In this document: piece by piece, positions 12,448-24,186 of the stretch | Layout: every line of letters starts with the position of its first letter | How positions within the stretch are numbered: the stretch's first letter is position 1 | Assembly (NCBI GenBank): GCA_951804985.1 | Contig: OX638132.1 | Span: 106,170,737-106,234,736 of the forward strand | DNA length: 64,000 nucleotides | Direction of reading: 5' to 3' | Source: Dryomyza anilis | Lineage: Eukaryota; Arthropoda; Insecta; Diptera; Dryomyzidae | Notes under the pieces: model-generated | Database searches by the model: none | What the model saw: only the letters and a program-made list of their open reading frames with translations | Told to the model about the DNA's origin: nothing | Position numbers and translations under genes: made by a program

Positions 12448-12960
12448 CGGTTACTTATTGAATCTGAAAATTTAATTTTTCAATAAAAATTTAAATTTTC
12501 AATGAAAATTCAATTTTTCAATAAAATTTCAATCTTTTATTCAAAAATCAAATTTTCAATAAAAATTCAATTATTCAATCAAAATTCAACAAAAATTAAA
12601 TTTTCAATCAAAAATAAAATTTTCAATCAAATTTAAATTTTTCAATACAAAATCAATTTTTCAATAAAAAATCAATTTTTCAATAAAAAATCAATTTTTT
12701 ATATCAAAAATCAATTTTTCAATAAAAAATTATATATTTCAATAAAAATTCAATTTTTTAAATCAAAAATCAATTTTTCAATAAAAATTAAATTTTTCAA
12801 TCAAAATTCAATTATTCAATAAAACTTAAATGCATCAATCAAAATTCATTTTTTCAATAAAAATTTAATGTTTCAATAAAAATACAATTTTTCAATAAAA
12901 ATAAAAATTTTCAGTAATCTATTAAATTAAAGTTGTGTAATTAATAAAAGTTAAATAGAA
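12448..12960 (+). repeat. AT-rich tandem repeat (TTTTTCAATAAAAAATCAA)
   Basis: About 25 imperfect units built from CAATAAAAATTCAATTTTT. The unit length varies (roughly 18-24 bp) through slippage in A and T runs. Confidence 0.85.
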
Positions 12961-13247
12961 ATAAAAATTTAAAGTTGAAAATTTGAAAAAATGCGCTATG
13001 TTTTTTTTTGCTTATTCTCCGTTTTTTCCATGATCTTCACTAAGTACTGTTTTTGAAGGGTTTTAAGCATATATGTAGAATGGTTACGATTCAAATAGTT
13101 GACTGCAATAAAAAAAAATGTTTAATAAGTCCTTATAAGCTGAAATCGGGACACTTTTGTCAGTACATATTTCATTGAGGCACATCCAAAGTACTACAGA
13201 AAAAATATTCAATATTCGTAGGTTTGGTTAATGTTTGAACGCAAAAA

Positions 13248-13618
13248 GCGCGTTAAACTCGTAATTTGTGGAAAAACTCGTAAATAGTAGAAATTTACGC
13301 AAACATTGTATGAGAATATTTTACACTGAACTCATGAATTTATTTGTCGATTTTCATGTGAAAATAACGTAGATTTATTTGCATGAATATTTGTTTTATC
13401 TTTTCGTAAGTTGTCAATAAAATTATGTTTTATGACAAATGTGTTGTCATTAAATTGAGTTTTGAAATGATTATAAGTGAAATAACTAAAAATTAGAGTG
13501 CAACCAAAATTTTATAAAATAGTTTACACGAATCCCGATAAAAGTGCTTTCATATCGAATTATGCGTAATTTTATTTTTTTACGAGATGATAAATTTACA
13601 GTGCTGATATGAATCCCC
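13248..13618 (+). mobile_element. MITE, family ending TGATATGAATCCCC (left end lost)
   Basis: Aligns over its length with 36259-36615; shared words include 'tttgtcgatt', 'gtatgagaatattt' and 'taaatagtagaaat'. The right terminus TGATATGAATCCCC (13605-13618) is identical. The left inverted terminus is not recognisable here. Confidence 0.6.
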
Positions 13619-15033
13619 TTACTATTTTAAATTGTATTTTTATGAATTGGAATTGCTAAATCATGTTTCATTTCAAATTGTCTTAAAGGAAATAAATTCA
13701 ATCGTATGTCCTTAAAAAAGCGAAAAAGTTTTATTAAAAAAAAACTTTTTTTTAATGTAAATCTGCAAGTATTAGTAATTAATTATATATTTTAACACAG
13801 ACATTTCGATTTCTAATCAAGAATAAATACTAATACGTTTCCATTATTTACAATTATTAATTTATATGATTGATATAAAATCGAAAATATACAAAGAAAC
13901 TTATTTTGTGATAGACATTACGGATAAGAGACTCCGCTTTTACGCTTTTTTCGGACTATTAAGTCAGAAGAACAAATATCGTGCTTTGAAAATTTTTCTC
14001 TATATTCTAATTTAATTGAAAACTCAGAATTGCATATTTTAGAATTTAAAATTTTAGAGTTCAAGCAGAGAGTATACATTTGATATAGAGTTTCCTTCCG
14101 AGTTTGCTGGCGTCGCTGCCGAAAACATTGGTTATGTGGAATTGGAATTTTACAGATTGAAGTTAACAGAGGAAAACAGTGCACAAAACTGGATCTGTCC
14201 GCGGATAATTTGTAACCAAACATACCAAGATATATTGCAATCCAACGTCTTATAAATTTTAATTATTTTTCTGTCCAAAAATGTGGCAGAAAATATCAGA
14301 ATATTAATTTGAAAAAAAAACACATAACCAATGTTTGAATTTATTTGACAAAAGTGGCAGCGAAACCACCAGTATGGAAACTCTATATCAAATATATACT
14401 CTCTGGTCCAAGTCAAATAACATAATTTTTGCTAATAACAATTTTGAAATTATCTGGAGTTCGCTAGGAAATAAGCAATGGTTGTACCATTTTTTTATTA
14501 TTATAAATGAAATATAAATTCTCAACGGTAACCATAGCGTTATTATTTGTTAAATGAATTTATTGATATATCGTTCACATAGTTTCGAAACCTATTTAAA
14601 TAGCGTTAAAACTTTCTTTGAATCTCCAAAAAAACGTGTAGTGGGAATAAAATATGTTTTGCCATCATGACTTTGAAGACATATTCTGAATATTAATGGG
14701 ATGTATATGCCATAGTGTTCAAATGCTTCTCTTTTGTTATAAATACAAATTTCACTTTTTTTATAATACATTTATTTTTGCTATTTTAAATTATTTGGTT
14801 TTCGTTTACTATTAAAATAAAAACTTATATTTAATATGTGAAATATGGAGAAATAAATAAATTAATATAAATAAATTAATAAAATAAATAATTTAATTAA
14901 AGTCTAGATAAATCTAATTAAAAATTATTTTTGGTGTTCGCAAATAGACTGAAAATTATTTCAGAATTTCGAAAAATCTGTGAATCAGTTTCCTTAAGTT
15001 GTGTTGAGGACTTCGGTAGAGGTAATGTAGGAT
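13619..15033. other. Intergenic, no gene seen
   Basis: AT-rich. Two stretches about 230 bp apart (14070-14130 and 14322-14400) repeat 'tatacatttgatatagagttt' in opposite orientation with 'ggttatgtg', so an old inverted repeat is present. No exon-like frame. Confidence 0.4.
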
Positions 15034-15596
15034 TTACCACTCTTTTTCCAGCCAGACGGGTTGTTGGGTGTGTGCATGGGAGTAGACAACGGGCACTGGA
15101 GCAGGTGCAGCATAAGCGGCAGCAGCTTGCACGGGAGCGATCTGTCGGGAAAGCATTTGACCGATGGCCAGCACCAACAAAATAACCTATGGGAACACAG
15201 AATCAGATAAAGTTCAGGGAACTAGGGACACTAGTAGAGCAGATACTAACACCAACGCCAAGACCCTTCATGGATACTACAGTAAGTGCTGCCAACAAGG
15301 TGGTGATCACACCGATCACAAATGCGCCGGGTACAATAGCGAAACTCATGCGCTTCAGGAAGTGATGGCCGAATGTGCGTCCCTCTGCAAGTAAAATAGG
15401 ACCGTTTTCGTTTAGAACTTTACTACTTAACTACACTGCACTTAGGAGGGATATATTTTAAAATACATCCTTGTTATGGGTCCAGAAACTAACCGGCAAC
15501 ATCGGAATCACTTGCGTTGGCGGCTTCACACACAACACTGTTGACTGCGAAGCACATCAGGACGAAAACTGCGACGACTTTTTGACTGGCGGCCAT
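15034..15596 (-). CDS. Small secreted hydrophobic protein, three exons (129 aa)
   Basis: Minus-strand exons are 15596-15494, 15384-15251 and 15186-15034; phases match and the frame ends at TAA. The product is 129 residues. It has a signal peptide (about 1-24, MAASQKVVAVFVLMCFAVNS) and a short linker with EGRTFGHHFLKRM. A long hydrophobic Val/Gly/Ala/Leu region (about 48-88, including IVPGAFVIGVITTLL and VILLVLAIGQMLSRQ) follows. The tail is Ala/Pro/Val-rich with 'AYAAPAPVPVVYS' and ends WLEKEW. I do not recognise an exact family. The hydrophobic core and aromatic tail recall the C-terminal half of Osiris proteins without DUF1676, and cuticle-type AAPA words occur. A secreted or membrane cuticle-related role is inference. 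Conventional ORF scans miss it because no exon exceeds 153 bp. TCAGTG at 15663-15658 could be its initiator. Confidence 0.72.
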
Positions 15597-16506
15597 TTTT
15601 ATGTAGATCTTTATACGTTTTTATTAGACACGGGAAGGAAATTGTCGAATTATAATCCACTGACCGGAGCGTAATTGTCACAAAAAGCACAATGAGTAGT
15701 TAAATCGTTGACCGATCGTAAACAATTGATGTTGATTTTCGGCGCGTTGGCGGGTTTTATCATTCGCACCCGCAGCAGACAGACAGACCAGACCGACCGA
15801 CCAAAAACAATGTGTGATAATTTCTACTGTATTTTCGGTGTCGATCAAATGGGTGGATCGTGCAGCCGAAATACGGTAAAAGAAACTTCGACTTCCTACC
15901 GGCACGTTCGTCGTGAGTGCAGTACCGTGTTTTATGGCTAAGTGGCATGGCCATTTTTAATTCGTTGAACAGTTGTTTGCAACTCTTGTTTTGTTGTTAG
16001 CCATTCTTAAGTTGGTGCAAATAAGGACGTTGGGTTAAAGACTTTCAGTTATTAAGTATATTCCATATATTTTTTAAATTATTTAAATTTGAGTATCATA
16101 GCACTCTTTATCCCAATAGGAAAATCAATTAATGCAGTGTAAACTCAAAATAATCAATGCGACGAATTAATGAAAAAATTATTCCTAAATTTAAATTTCG
16201 TAAAATAAACAATGTATGTTGTGTTTAACACAATATTCGTGATTTGTTATGACTTTGTTCGTTTTTTTCTTCTTTTTTTTTGATAGATTTAGGTACACAT
16301 TTAACAATTTTATATTTGTATAGGAGAAAGCTAGAAGAAAACTTAATAAGACAGCGATCAGAATTCAATTCGGAAATCAATCGCGTGTGTCATAAAAGTT
16401 CAATAAATGATCAGTAAATGATCAATAAATAGAATTAAATAAAAAATGTATTATTTTCTATGGGGGCAAATATTAGAATCGACCATGACATCGAAACACT
16501 GTCATA
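15597..16506. other. Promoter side of the small secreted-protein gene, then intergenic
   Basis: 15600-15960 is less AT-rich than its surroundings and probably holds the promoter. Overlapping frames on both strands at 15678-15954 show no coding features. Nothing is seen in 15960-16506. Confidence 0.4.
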
Positions 16507-16717
16507 ATTAATAATAATTTGGCGCTACAGTCCTATAAGAACTTAGACTGAGCTCTGAGTCCGGACGGCAGGTGAGAGCTTTTCATGTTTTACTCTCGTA
16601 GGTTTGCCATTTACTGCCGTTTCTATGAAAAGATGTTGTTAACCCCAGTCCAGGCTTCAACCTGGTACCTTTTCAGCACGCAGTCCAACGCACTAACCTT
16701 GAGCTACCGACGCTACA
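16507..16717 (-). mobile_element. tRNA-derived SINE, copy 3 (internally deleted)
   Basis: Reverse orientation: the tRNA-like head is at 16717 and the ATT tail at 16507. It is about 85 bp shorter than copy 2, with part of the body lost. Confidence 0.75.
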
Positions 16718-16749
16718 ATCTACTGCCATAATTGCACTGTTATTAATTA

Positions 16750-17150
16750 CTAGCAGGGAAACGTGCTTCGCTGTGGATTTTTTTTTATAATTCTCCGTCA
16801 AAACAACTTTTTTTCAAAGGCTGTCGGACTGTTCTTCCCCGAAGAATACATCCCCGTAGAATTTATTCCAGTAGAATTCTTCCCGTTAGAATATCTTCCC
16901 GTAGAATTCTTTCCCGTAGAGTTTTTCCCCGTATAAGTACTAGTGTATGTTTCAGTGTGGTGAGTTTCGGCGTGGTGAATTTAGGTGTGGTGAATTTCGG
17001 TGTGGTGATTTTAAATAATTTGGGGTGATTGGTAAACCCTGTTGTGAAATATATTGATATCACTGTGATAACTGTCGATAAAAACAATTTTGAAAATCGA
17101 CCTTCTATGGAGGGTATCACGCCCAGTGGTACAATCCCGTCCATATTAAT
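16750..17150 (-). mobile_element. Helitron relative, 3' part on the minus strand
   Basis: On the minus strand the end is CTAG (16753-16750) followed by T. Upstream are the same 'acggggaagaattctac' words and the GAATTCACC(ACAC) minisatellite seen at 6448-8206. A segment resembling 'atggacgggattg' and 'gggcgtg' from the 5' body also survives. The true 5' terminus was not found. Confidence 0.6.
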
Positions 17151-20100
17151 ATTACGTACGTTTTGTTTTAAGTGCATATTTTATAAACAAGCTGTTATAG
17201 GAAAATTAAACATCCCAGACAATCTTTCGTTTACAAAGACGTAAACGAATTAGTTGTGTATGGATTTGTATCAAAACAGAATGATTCCTTTACGCACAAT
17301 TATAATAAAATCTCTTCCATCGAACCTACTTCAGAATATACTGTGTAACCGTAGTATAAATTACTAGATTGAGAATCCGACCAATGACATTTCTGCGTCG
17401 ATATTCAAATGTCTAACTTATCTGATTCTTTAAAATGATTCTGTAGAATGTGTAGTAATTTCAGTAGGGCCATGCTTCTGAACAGATCATGTTATTATTT
17501 CAGATAATCGGGATTTTACTTTTAAAGCGTCTTAATTAGGACGGGGTCGGGCAATTTATCAATACATGATAGGGGCCGTGATTCCGAAGAATTTTGAAAT
17601 TTAAAACTTAAATTTTGTTCATCTTTAAATTGCAATAGTAGTTTATTTTAAATGTGTTTGTAATAAATTGTATATGTTCGGTTGTAGTAAAGTTAGACTT
17701 CTTACAGTTTCCTACTTGGTTGTCGTAAACTGCGTACGTGCTCATACTCCAATTGCACATAAGTGAACAAATTAACAAAATGTGTAAAGCGTGGCTTCGT
17801 AAAACATTCTTTCACGACAATCTAACATATGGTATGTACACAAATTGGTAGACCCATGGTTTAAAAATATAGGATTAACTATAAAAGGGCACACGTTAAA
17901 CATGCTGGTAATGCGGTCGCACTTCGCTTTCATTTTATTTTATATAAATAAAAGTATATAGGTATTTTAGAATAGCTAATTGATACATAGAAGTTGTAAG
18001 TGATAGTATGAATACTTTACACATTCATTCATGACATCATTGATTTACACAGAAATTGTATTGAGGTTGCGGTAATTCAGTATTACAAAAAACTGTAGAA
18101 TGCTTTTCACTTTCAAAAGAGTTACACTTCCGCTGTCATTGTTGAAAGGGAAAGACATTTGTAAATATAAAATATTAATTTCATCGTATTTTGTAGCTAC
18201 AAATGCTAATAGCGGGAACAAAAAACGAATTTAGACGGAATTCTTAAGTATTAAATTATTATATTCATAAATGAATTACGTGTCAGATAAGTTTGGGAAG
18301 TGTTCTTTAATCCCCAAATATTAGTAAATTTTCAAATAAATTTAAGAGTCGCAACTATTCGGGAAATGTGGAAAAAAAATGTATATAATCGAAAAAATAA
18401 GGTAAATTTCATTGCTACTTAATTATAAATAAGTTGTTAATAAAATAAATTAAATTAGAAATGTAAATATTTGGAACAATTTTATAATAATATTAAAATA
18501 AATAAATGATGATAAATAAATATTAAAAAATGAAAAAAGTTTAATAAGTCTGAAATTTTGGAAAATCGGAAATATAAATCTTTCAAAATTGTGATAACTT
18601 AAACATTATTTAATCTTTGATATGAAATATGAAAATTTGCTTTAATAATTGTTCAAAAATCAGAAAATTTATATTCCTTTATTATGGAACAATTTTATTA
18701 AGTAAAACCTTTACCTTTACATATATCTTCGTAAATTTTGATCTAAATATCATCAACTACATACTCAAAATTTCATTCCGAAAATTTCTAATCCATGACC
18801 CCAATGTTGGCATAAATTAATAAGAAATTTTGATATTTGAGACCCACAATATAAAGGATATGAAAAACTTTTTCTCTTTTCGAGTAGACATGATCATATT
18901 CTGATCAGTGGTTCGAGATAAAAATTAACCTTTTCGGAAGTACCTGAATAGCTGTCATTTATTAAATAAATCAGTAAAAAACCACGAATTAAAGAAAACT
19001 TTATTTTTAAAAATTGTCGGTTTCGGTCTGTGAGATACTTTTATTTTTGAAAAATTTCATTTGCAGTATAACAGCGAGAGTTATAAAGGTTAACAAAATA
19101 TATCTCTCATTAGTAATTTTTGAGAAGCGGCGAAGCGTTGATGTACAATTCTTTTTTCAGATGACTCCCAATATTTCTGGACCACAGACTGATGGTAACT
19201 CTTGATTAAAAATGTGGTTAAAAATGTAAATTAAACCCTAAAAGCAATAATTTAAATTTTTTTATCGAACAAAAATTGTTAAAAATTTGTTGGTCAAAAA
19301 CAACAATGTTCGATAACAAAAATTGTTAAACAGATTTTTTGGGCTATAAAAACAATACAATGTTCGAAATCAACGTCAAAAAAATGTATTCGACGAAAAC
19401 CACAATTTTCGAAAAATTTCGAAAAAAATCTTTGTTAAAAAAATATTGAACGACAAAAACAAGGGAATGGTCGAAATCATCATTTTCAAAAAAAAAGAAA
19501 ATAGTAGAGAAAAACCATAATTTTCGAAAAAAAAAAATTGTTAAGTAAAAATTGCACGACAAAAACAACACAAAGGTCGAAATCATCATTTTCAATTTTC
19601 AAAAAAAAAATTCGAATAAAAAACATTTGGACGACAATAACAAACAATGTTCGAAATCAACATTATCCAACAACAAATTTTTATGTTTCTCCAATCAATT
19701 TCTACAAAAACAAAAAAATCCCTATATTGAATTTTCTGTCTACTAACAAACCATTAACCAAAAAGACCCTTATTTTTTAAAATAAAAAAAAATATTTTAA
19801 CCAAAGAACTTTATTTATTAAAATATAAAATATCTCTTAATCAAAGCCCTTTATATTTAAAAAAAAATATATCTGTCAACCAAAGACCTTTATAGGACCT
19901 TTACAGGACATAAGAGTAATTACATTTTCTGATACATTGCGATCAAATAACTCTTCTAGAAATTAGAAAATAAAATCACAGTTGTTAATAAAATAATTTT
20001 TTTGTTCCTCCAGTTCGCATTTTCACCAGATGACAACTACTTTCCATGAAATAAAGTGATCACAAAATATAACTACATATGTACTAAATTTATCATAATA

Positions 20101-20700
20101 TAACATCAAATTTTTCCAACGCAATATCAAACACATCTCATTACAACCACTTGATCAGGATCGTTGACAGTTGGCAGATTTCAAAAATGAAAGACCTACT
20201 CCAGATATCCATCTACAGACTGTATAACAGTCGGAGTAAACATATGAAAGTATTTTATTCATTAGTCTAATGTTGTGCTGTATCTCAGTAAGTGGGTTTT
20301 AACGGATCTGTTTGAATGTGCACCAATTTTTTCATCAGTCACACCAGTCGCTTTTGTGCAAATACTTAAGATGTCACAGCCGCATTGCTCAGAATGAAAG
20401 TACGGCGGTACGGACTCCATTCTCTCCATAGAGCAAAGCTTGTTTTAGATCCTGCTCACTCCGCCGTCTTTGAGGTCGCTCTTGGCAATGAGAGCGCAAC
20501 ACGGGTTTTATTGGAGTTGCATGGGAGCAAGATCTGGAATTTCCAGAATTGCTTCATTTTCTAACGCTATTGCATACGGTTTGCAATGATCTTGGCGGCC
20601 AATCAATGTGCTAAATGCAGCAACTGCTGCTTGCGATACACAAGAGTTAATAAAATTCATGGCACTCGAGAATGAAGCACACTTCGTAGATGACCACGCA
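17151..20700. other. Long gene-free stretch with AT-rich repeats
   Basis: I see no supported exon in 3.5 kb. 19260-19640 is a degenerate tandem array of phrases such as 'ACAATGTTCGAAATCAACATT' minus its ends and 'CGACAAAAACAAC'. From about 20380 the sequence is less AT-rich and probably belongs to the promoter of the Osiris-like gene that follows. Confidence 0.45.
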
Positions 20701-20808
20701 AGTGTTCAGTCAAGTGCAATTGCGTCGGGACAGAAACTTTCAAAGTTGCGGAAGTGAAGTCAAACCAGTAAATCCATCGAATTCTTGTTGAAGGGAAATG
20801 CCAACAAC

Positions 20809-22060
20809 ATGCAGGCGTTAGTGCAATTTATTTTATTAGTGGGTCTAGTTTTAAGTGCCTCCAGTACAAACCAAAAAAAGTTAAGTGAATCGGAACATCG
20901 ACCTGCAGAGAATCCAGAGACAAACGAGCAGGGCGCAGTACCAAATTTGAGCGGAAAAGAGGAAATTCTTGAAGCAGCAAATACAAACCAGCGTAGTATA
21001 GCGGGAAATTACGATTATATTGAGGATGATGGACATGTGGCGTTTAAGAAACGCGCCAAGCCGCTGAAGAATATTTTTATGAGCATCTACAAAAACTACA
21101 AAAGTACATATCTGGGTAATCGCACCTCTGTAGATTACAAGAAGACACTACGCGATCGCATATCGACCGTTTGGAACCATGCTCAAAAAACAGCCGACCT
21201 TGAAGTAGAAAATGAAGAAAATGACGAAGTAGAGGTGAATGATGATGATGACGATGCCGATAATATTGTTCAAGAAGTGCCGGTAGAAGAACATAGTTTA
21301 TTGAATGGCATGGACAAAACTGTGACTGTCGAGTCCCAAGAGGTGGTAACAGAGCCAGTAGTCAGTGTTGAGACAGACATTGAAGATGTGTTGACGGATG
21401 CCACACTCCTGGAACTTGAAAAAGTTGAACTTGCGCAGAAACGACTAAAACGAAAGCAGCTAAAGTCACGTAAGCGCACAAAAGTGAACTCGCCTGCAGA
21501 GGCAGATGATCCGCTTCCTTATGCCGGAGATCAAGAATACCGTTACAATGTTGGACCTAGTCTAAATATGAGTCTGGACATGGAAAATGACATCGTACAG
21601 GTGAAACTTGACGGCGACTCACTTCGAGATCTCTTTAACACACGCTGGTTGAACGACAACACGGAGCAAGGTTTGTACCTTTAAATTATTTTACACCGTG
21701 GCTGAAAACCGAAATTTAAAATCATATTTCATCCCAGGTCGTGGGAAGAAGTACGATATGGTCAGTAAAGTGATTCCTTTCTTTATTCTGCCATTTCTCA
21801 TTCAATCTGCCATCATTCCGTTTCTGGTCACGAAACTCAAGTTGCTGCTTATAAAGTCGATGCTGGTAGGAAAGCTGGCCATATTTTTGTTGATACTATC
21901 GGCCTTTAAGAACAGCAATAAAATGATGCAGACCTATGAGGTGGCACCCTCCTACTGGGCAGGCGAACCAAGTCGGCGCTCTGAATTGGCAGCGGCTGCA
22001 TCATCTGCCGCATACAGTGGCTACCGCGTCGAAGGTAAACCGGCGGCGTGGATCAATTGA
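20809..22060 (+). CDS. Osiris-like secreted protein with acidic middle (two exons)
   Basis: Exons are 20809-21670 and 21738-22060; the 67-bp intron splits a Gly codon and the product is 394 residues. I start at ATG 20809, in the good fly context CAACATG, because it begins a clean signal peptide (MQALVQFILLVGLVLSAS). The frame also stays open for 8 codons upstream, but only from a TTG. After the signal come a polar region, a basic patch ('FKKRAKPLKNIFMSIYKNYK'), a long Asp/Glu/Val-rich stretch (about 125-210) and a basic Lys/Arg segment. Exon 2 holds the Osiris-type hydrophobic block ('PFFILPFLIQSAIIPFLV', 'KSMLVGKLAIFLLILSAFK') and an Ala/Tyr tail ('SSAAYSGY'). The N-terminal two-cysteine motif of Osiris is absent. 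TCAGTC with A at 20708 is a plausible initiator. AATAAA follows at 22125-22130. Confidence 0.75.
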
Positions 22061-22124
22061 ATGTGGGGTGAGCGAGGATTCGTGACTAACATACATACAA
22101 TTTTTCTGATGTTAACTAGATAAG

Positions 22125-22130
22125 AATAAA
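22125..22130 (+). terminator. Polyadenylation signal of the Osiris-like gene
   Basis: AATAAA 65 bases after the stop codon. Confidence 0.6.
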
Positions 22131-22967
22131 ATTAGAAATTGATTATCCGTTTTTTATTTAAAACGGATTTACCAGTCAACCAAACATATCCAGTTTGGTT
22201 ATTGAATTTTTTATTGAGTTTTATTGCAAAACATGATGTAGTTCGAAAACAAGAGTAAAGTACACGTACATAAAATCAAATATGATTGTTGCAAACATCT
22301 AATGATGGAGCCATAGTCGGATTTGATCAACTATAACTTTCATAATACCTAAAAATATATTAAAAAAGCCTCTGCATCAAAATTTCCCACACGCAGAGAA
22401 ATGTTCTCAAAAATCATGTATTATACGCATAAATTTTGCAAAAATTAATCATAATATCCAGCCAAGAATAAGAAACCAGTGAATGAAATTATGCGTATGT
22501 TAACTAATGTTTTATGTATAATATATGTATAGTTCATGAGTAATTGGAATAGGTTCTGGAATACATTTTATGATTTATTATTCATAATTCATGAATAAAA
22601 TTTCCTACATTGTTCCAAATAGCCGAAAAACAAATCCAAATTATGCGGAACAAAATGAAAAACACCTCATTTGAAAATATAATAAGTCAATAGGAAAGGA
22701 ACAAACAATGGATAAGACACCACTTCAACTTATTTGTCTGATAAATTTTACATTTACTTTCAAATGTCACATTTTACATTATTCACTCACTTAAATGAGT
22801 GAATACGTGGTTTTTCACAACTTCTAAAAATGCAATAAGAAAATGCACATATTTTTGTTTTTAATTATTATTTATTCGGAAAATTATAAAAATATAGATG
22901 AGTAAATTATAAAAAATCTTGCACCGCCCTGCGTATGCAATTCGGTAGGTATTCTGCAGCAGCGCTG
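22131..22967. other. 3'-3' intergenic space between Osiris-like gene and wntD
   Basis: AT-rich and non-coding. TTTATT at 22871-22876 reads AATAAA on the minus strand, about 95 bases past the wntD stop, and is its probable polyadenylation signal. Confidence 0.45.
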
Positions 22968-24044
22968 TTAATAGCAATAACTCTGTTGCTCAATGTTGAC
23001 ACAAGTGTCGCAGTGCACCTGGAAGCCCCATGTGAATTTGCAGTTGCAGCGGCGTTCCTTCATCACCTTCTTAGTACGCACAGCGTAACCACAAGCCCGA
23101 CATAGGTGAAGGCATTTTTCGCGATCTTCCGCTGTGGTCTTTTCGCCGTCAATCACACTGGCACACTGACGACCTCGCATGCCATTCCAGCCCGGCACTG
23201 CATCCGGTTCGCAGAAATTTGGCGAATCCTTGACATACACGAATGCGTCCAGTGGAATGTTCTTCCAAATGACTTGGGCATTGACGCCTGCATCATTAAG
23301 CTGAAGGCTTTGCTCGTACATCTGGTGCAAGTCCTTGGCTATTTCGGCAAATGGTCGCAGAACGTTCCAACAGACAGTGTCGAGGCAGCCGGTGGCGCCC
23401 ATTAGACGACAACTACACTGCTTAACCAAAGATTTGCGCAATAGATTCGTAACTGTTTTGTAATTGTGTTTGCTAACGGAGCCAGAAAAGTCATTTGGGA
23501 AAATATTGCCCACATATTGACCATATATTTGCTCGCTGTGCTCCGGGTCATCAGAGCATTGTGAGATCATGGTATTGCTGTCGATGCAACCGCAGCCGGC
23601 CACTATGCCGCTGGAGCAGTTTTTGCTGATCGTATACAGAATTGCTGCCGTGGTCACAGCGTATATGTAGGCGTCTTCCTTGTCGATCTGTTCCAGTTTT
23701 GAAGTGCGGCGCATGAAGAAATCGCTGCTGGGGCAGTTCCAGCGTTCCAATTTGAAATGGTTCTGGCAGCTCTGCACTGCCATATCCAGACTAGGGCCCA
23801 TGATGTTTTCCAATGAGAATGGTGCTTGAAACTGTAATTGAGAGGATAGATTAGTCGATTGTTCAACATGTTTACGAGGTGTTGTGTGCTGAAGCGCCTG
23901 TGAATGGCGATTCCAACTTACCATTTCATTTGAGTATTGGCTTTGACTTGCTAAAAAGTTTAACTGTTCCAAAAGAGAGGCCCCCAATGCTGGCAGGCTT
24001 ACGGCGATTATGTACAGAATGATACTGGTAAACGAATGTCCCAT
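22968..24044 (-). CDS. wntD: WntD-like secreted Wnt, single exon (358 aa)
   Basis: One uninterrupted frame from ATG 24044. A signal peptide (about 1-23) is followed by Wnt landmarks: QSCQNHFKLERWNC (91-104), EDAYIYAVTTAA (123-134), the CSC...CW segment (210-226) and a cysteine-rich C-terminus (278-357) ending in CY. In most Wnts the middle motif is CHGxSGSC and its last serine is palmitoleoylated by Porcupine. Here residues 212-220 read CRLMGATGC: the histidine and both serines are gone, and glycine precedes the cysteine. Lack of this lipid site and Porcupine-independent secretion are known for Drosophila WntD, an early feedback inhibitor of Toll/Dorsal signalling. I therefore call this the wntD orthologue. 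At 358 residues it is somewhat long, through a Gln/Ser-rich insert near 32-72. A TATATC (24121-24126) lies about 26 bases before a CTCAG initiator on the minus strand. Confidence 0.88.
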   Translation of the reverse strand: MGHSFTSIILYIIAVSLPALGASLLEQLNFLASQSQYSNEMVSWNRHSQALQHTTPRKHVEQSTNLSSQLQFQAPFSLENIMGPSLDMAVQSCQNHFKLERWNCPSSDFFMRRTSKLEQIDKEDAYIYAVTTAAILYTISKNCSSGIVAGCGCIDSNTMISQCSDDPEHSEQIYGQYVGNIFPNDFSGSVSKHNYKTVTNLLRKSLVKQCSCRLMGATGCLDTVCWNVLRPFAEIAKDLHQMYEQSLQLNDAGVNAQVIWKNIPLDAFVYVKDSPNFCEPDAVPGWNGMRGRQCASVIDGEKTTAEDREKCLHLCRACGYAVRTKKVMKERRCNCKFTWGFQVHCDTCVNIEQQSYCY

Positions 24045-24186
24045 TTTGCTTTGAAGTTTTTTTTTTAAATGGTGTATTGGATCTGTGTTCTTGTCACTCT
24101 GAGTTGCGTTGATCGAATGTGATATACAAGGATGGCGCCGGTCCTTTTGTACTCTTTAGGTACACACAGTCGCCGACTTACATATC

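Noticed and set aside
15164..15674. Plus-strand ORFs over the 15-kb locus
   Set aside because: They are antisense to the three spliced minus-strand exons, which have a signal peptide, matching phases and splice sites.
20785..20808. Upstream start for the Osiris-like gene
   Set aside because: The first open codon is TTG; ATG 20809 has a better context and begins a normal signal peptide.
23106..23405. Plus-strand 99-codon ORF
   Set aside because: Antisense shadow of the wntD coding region.
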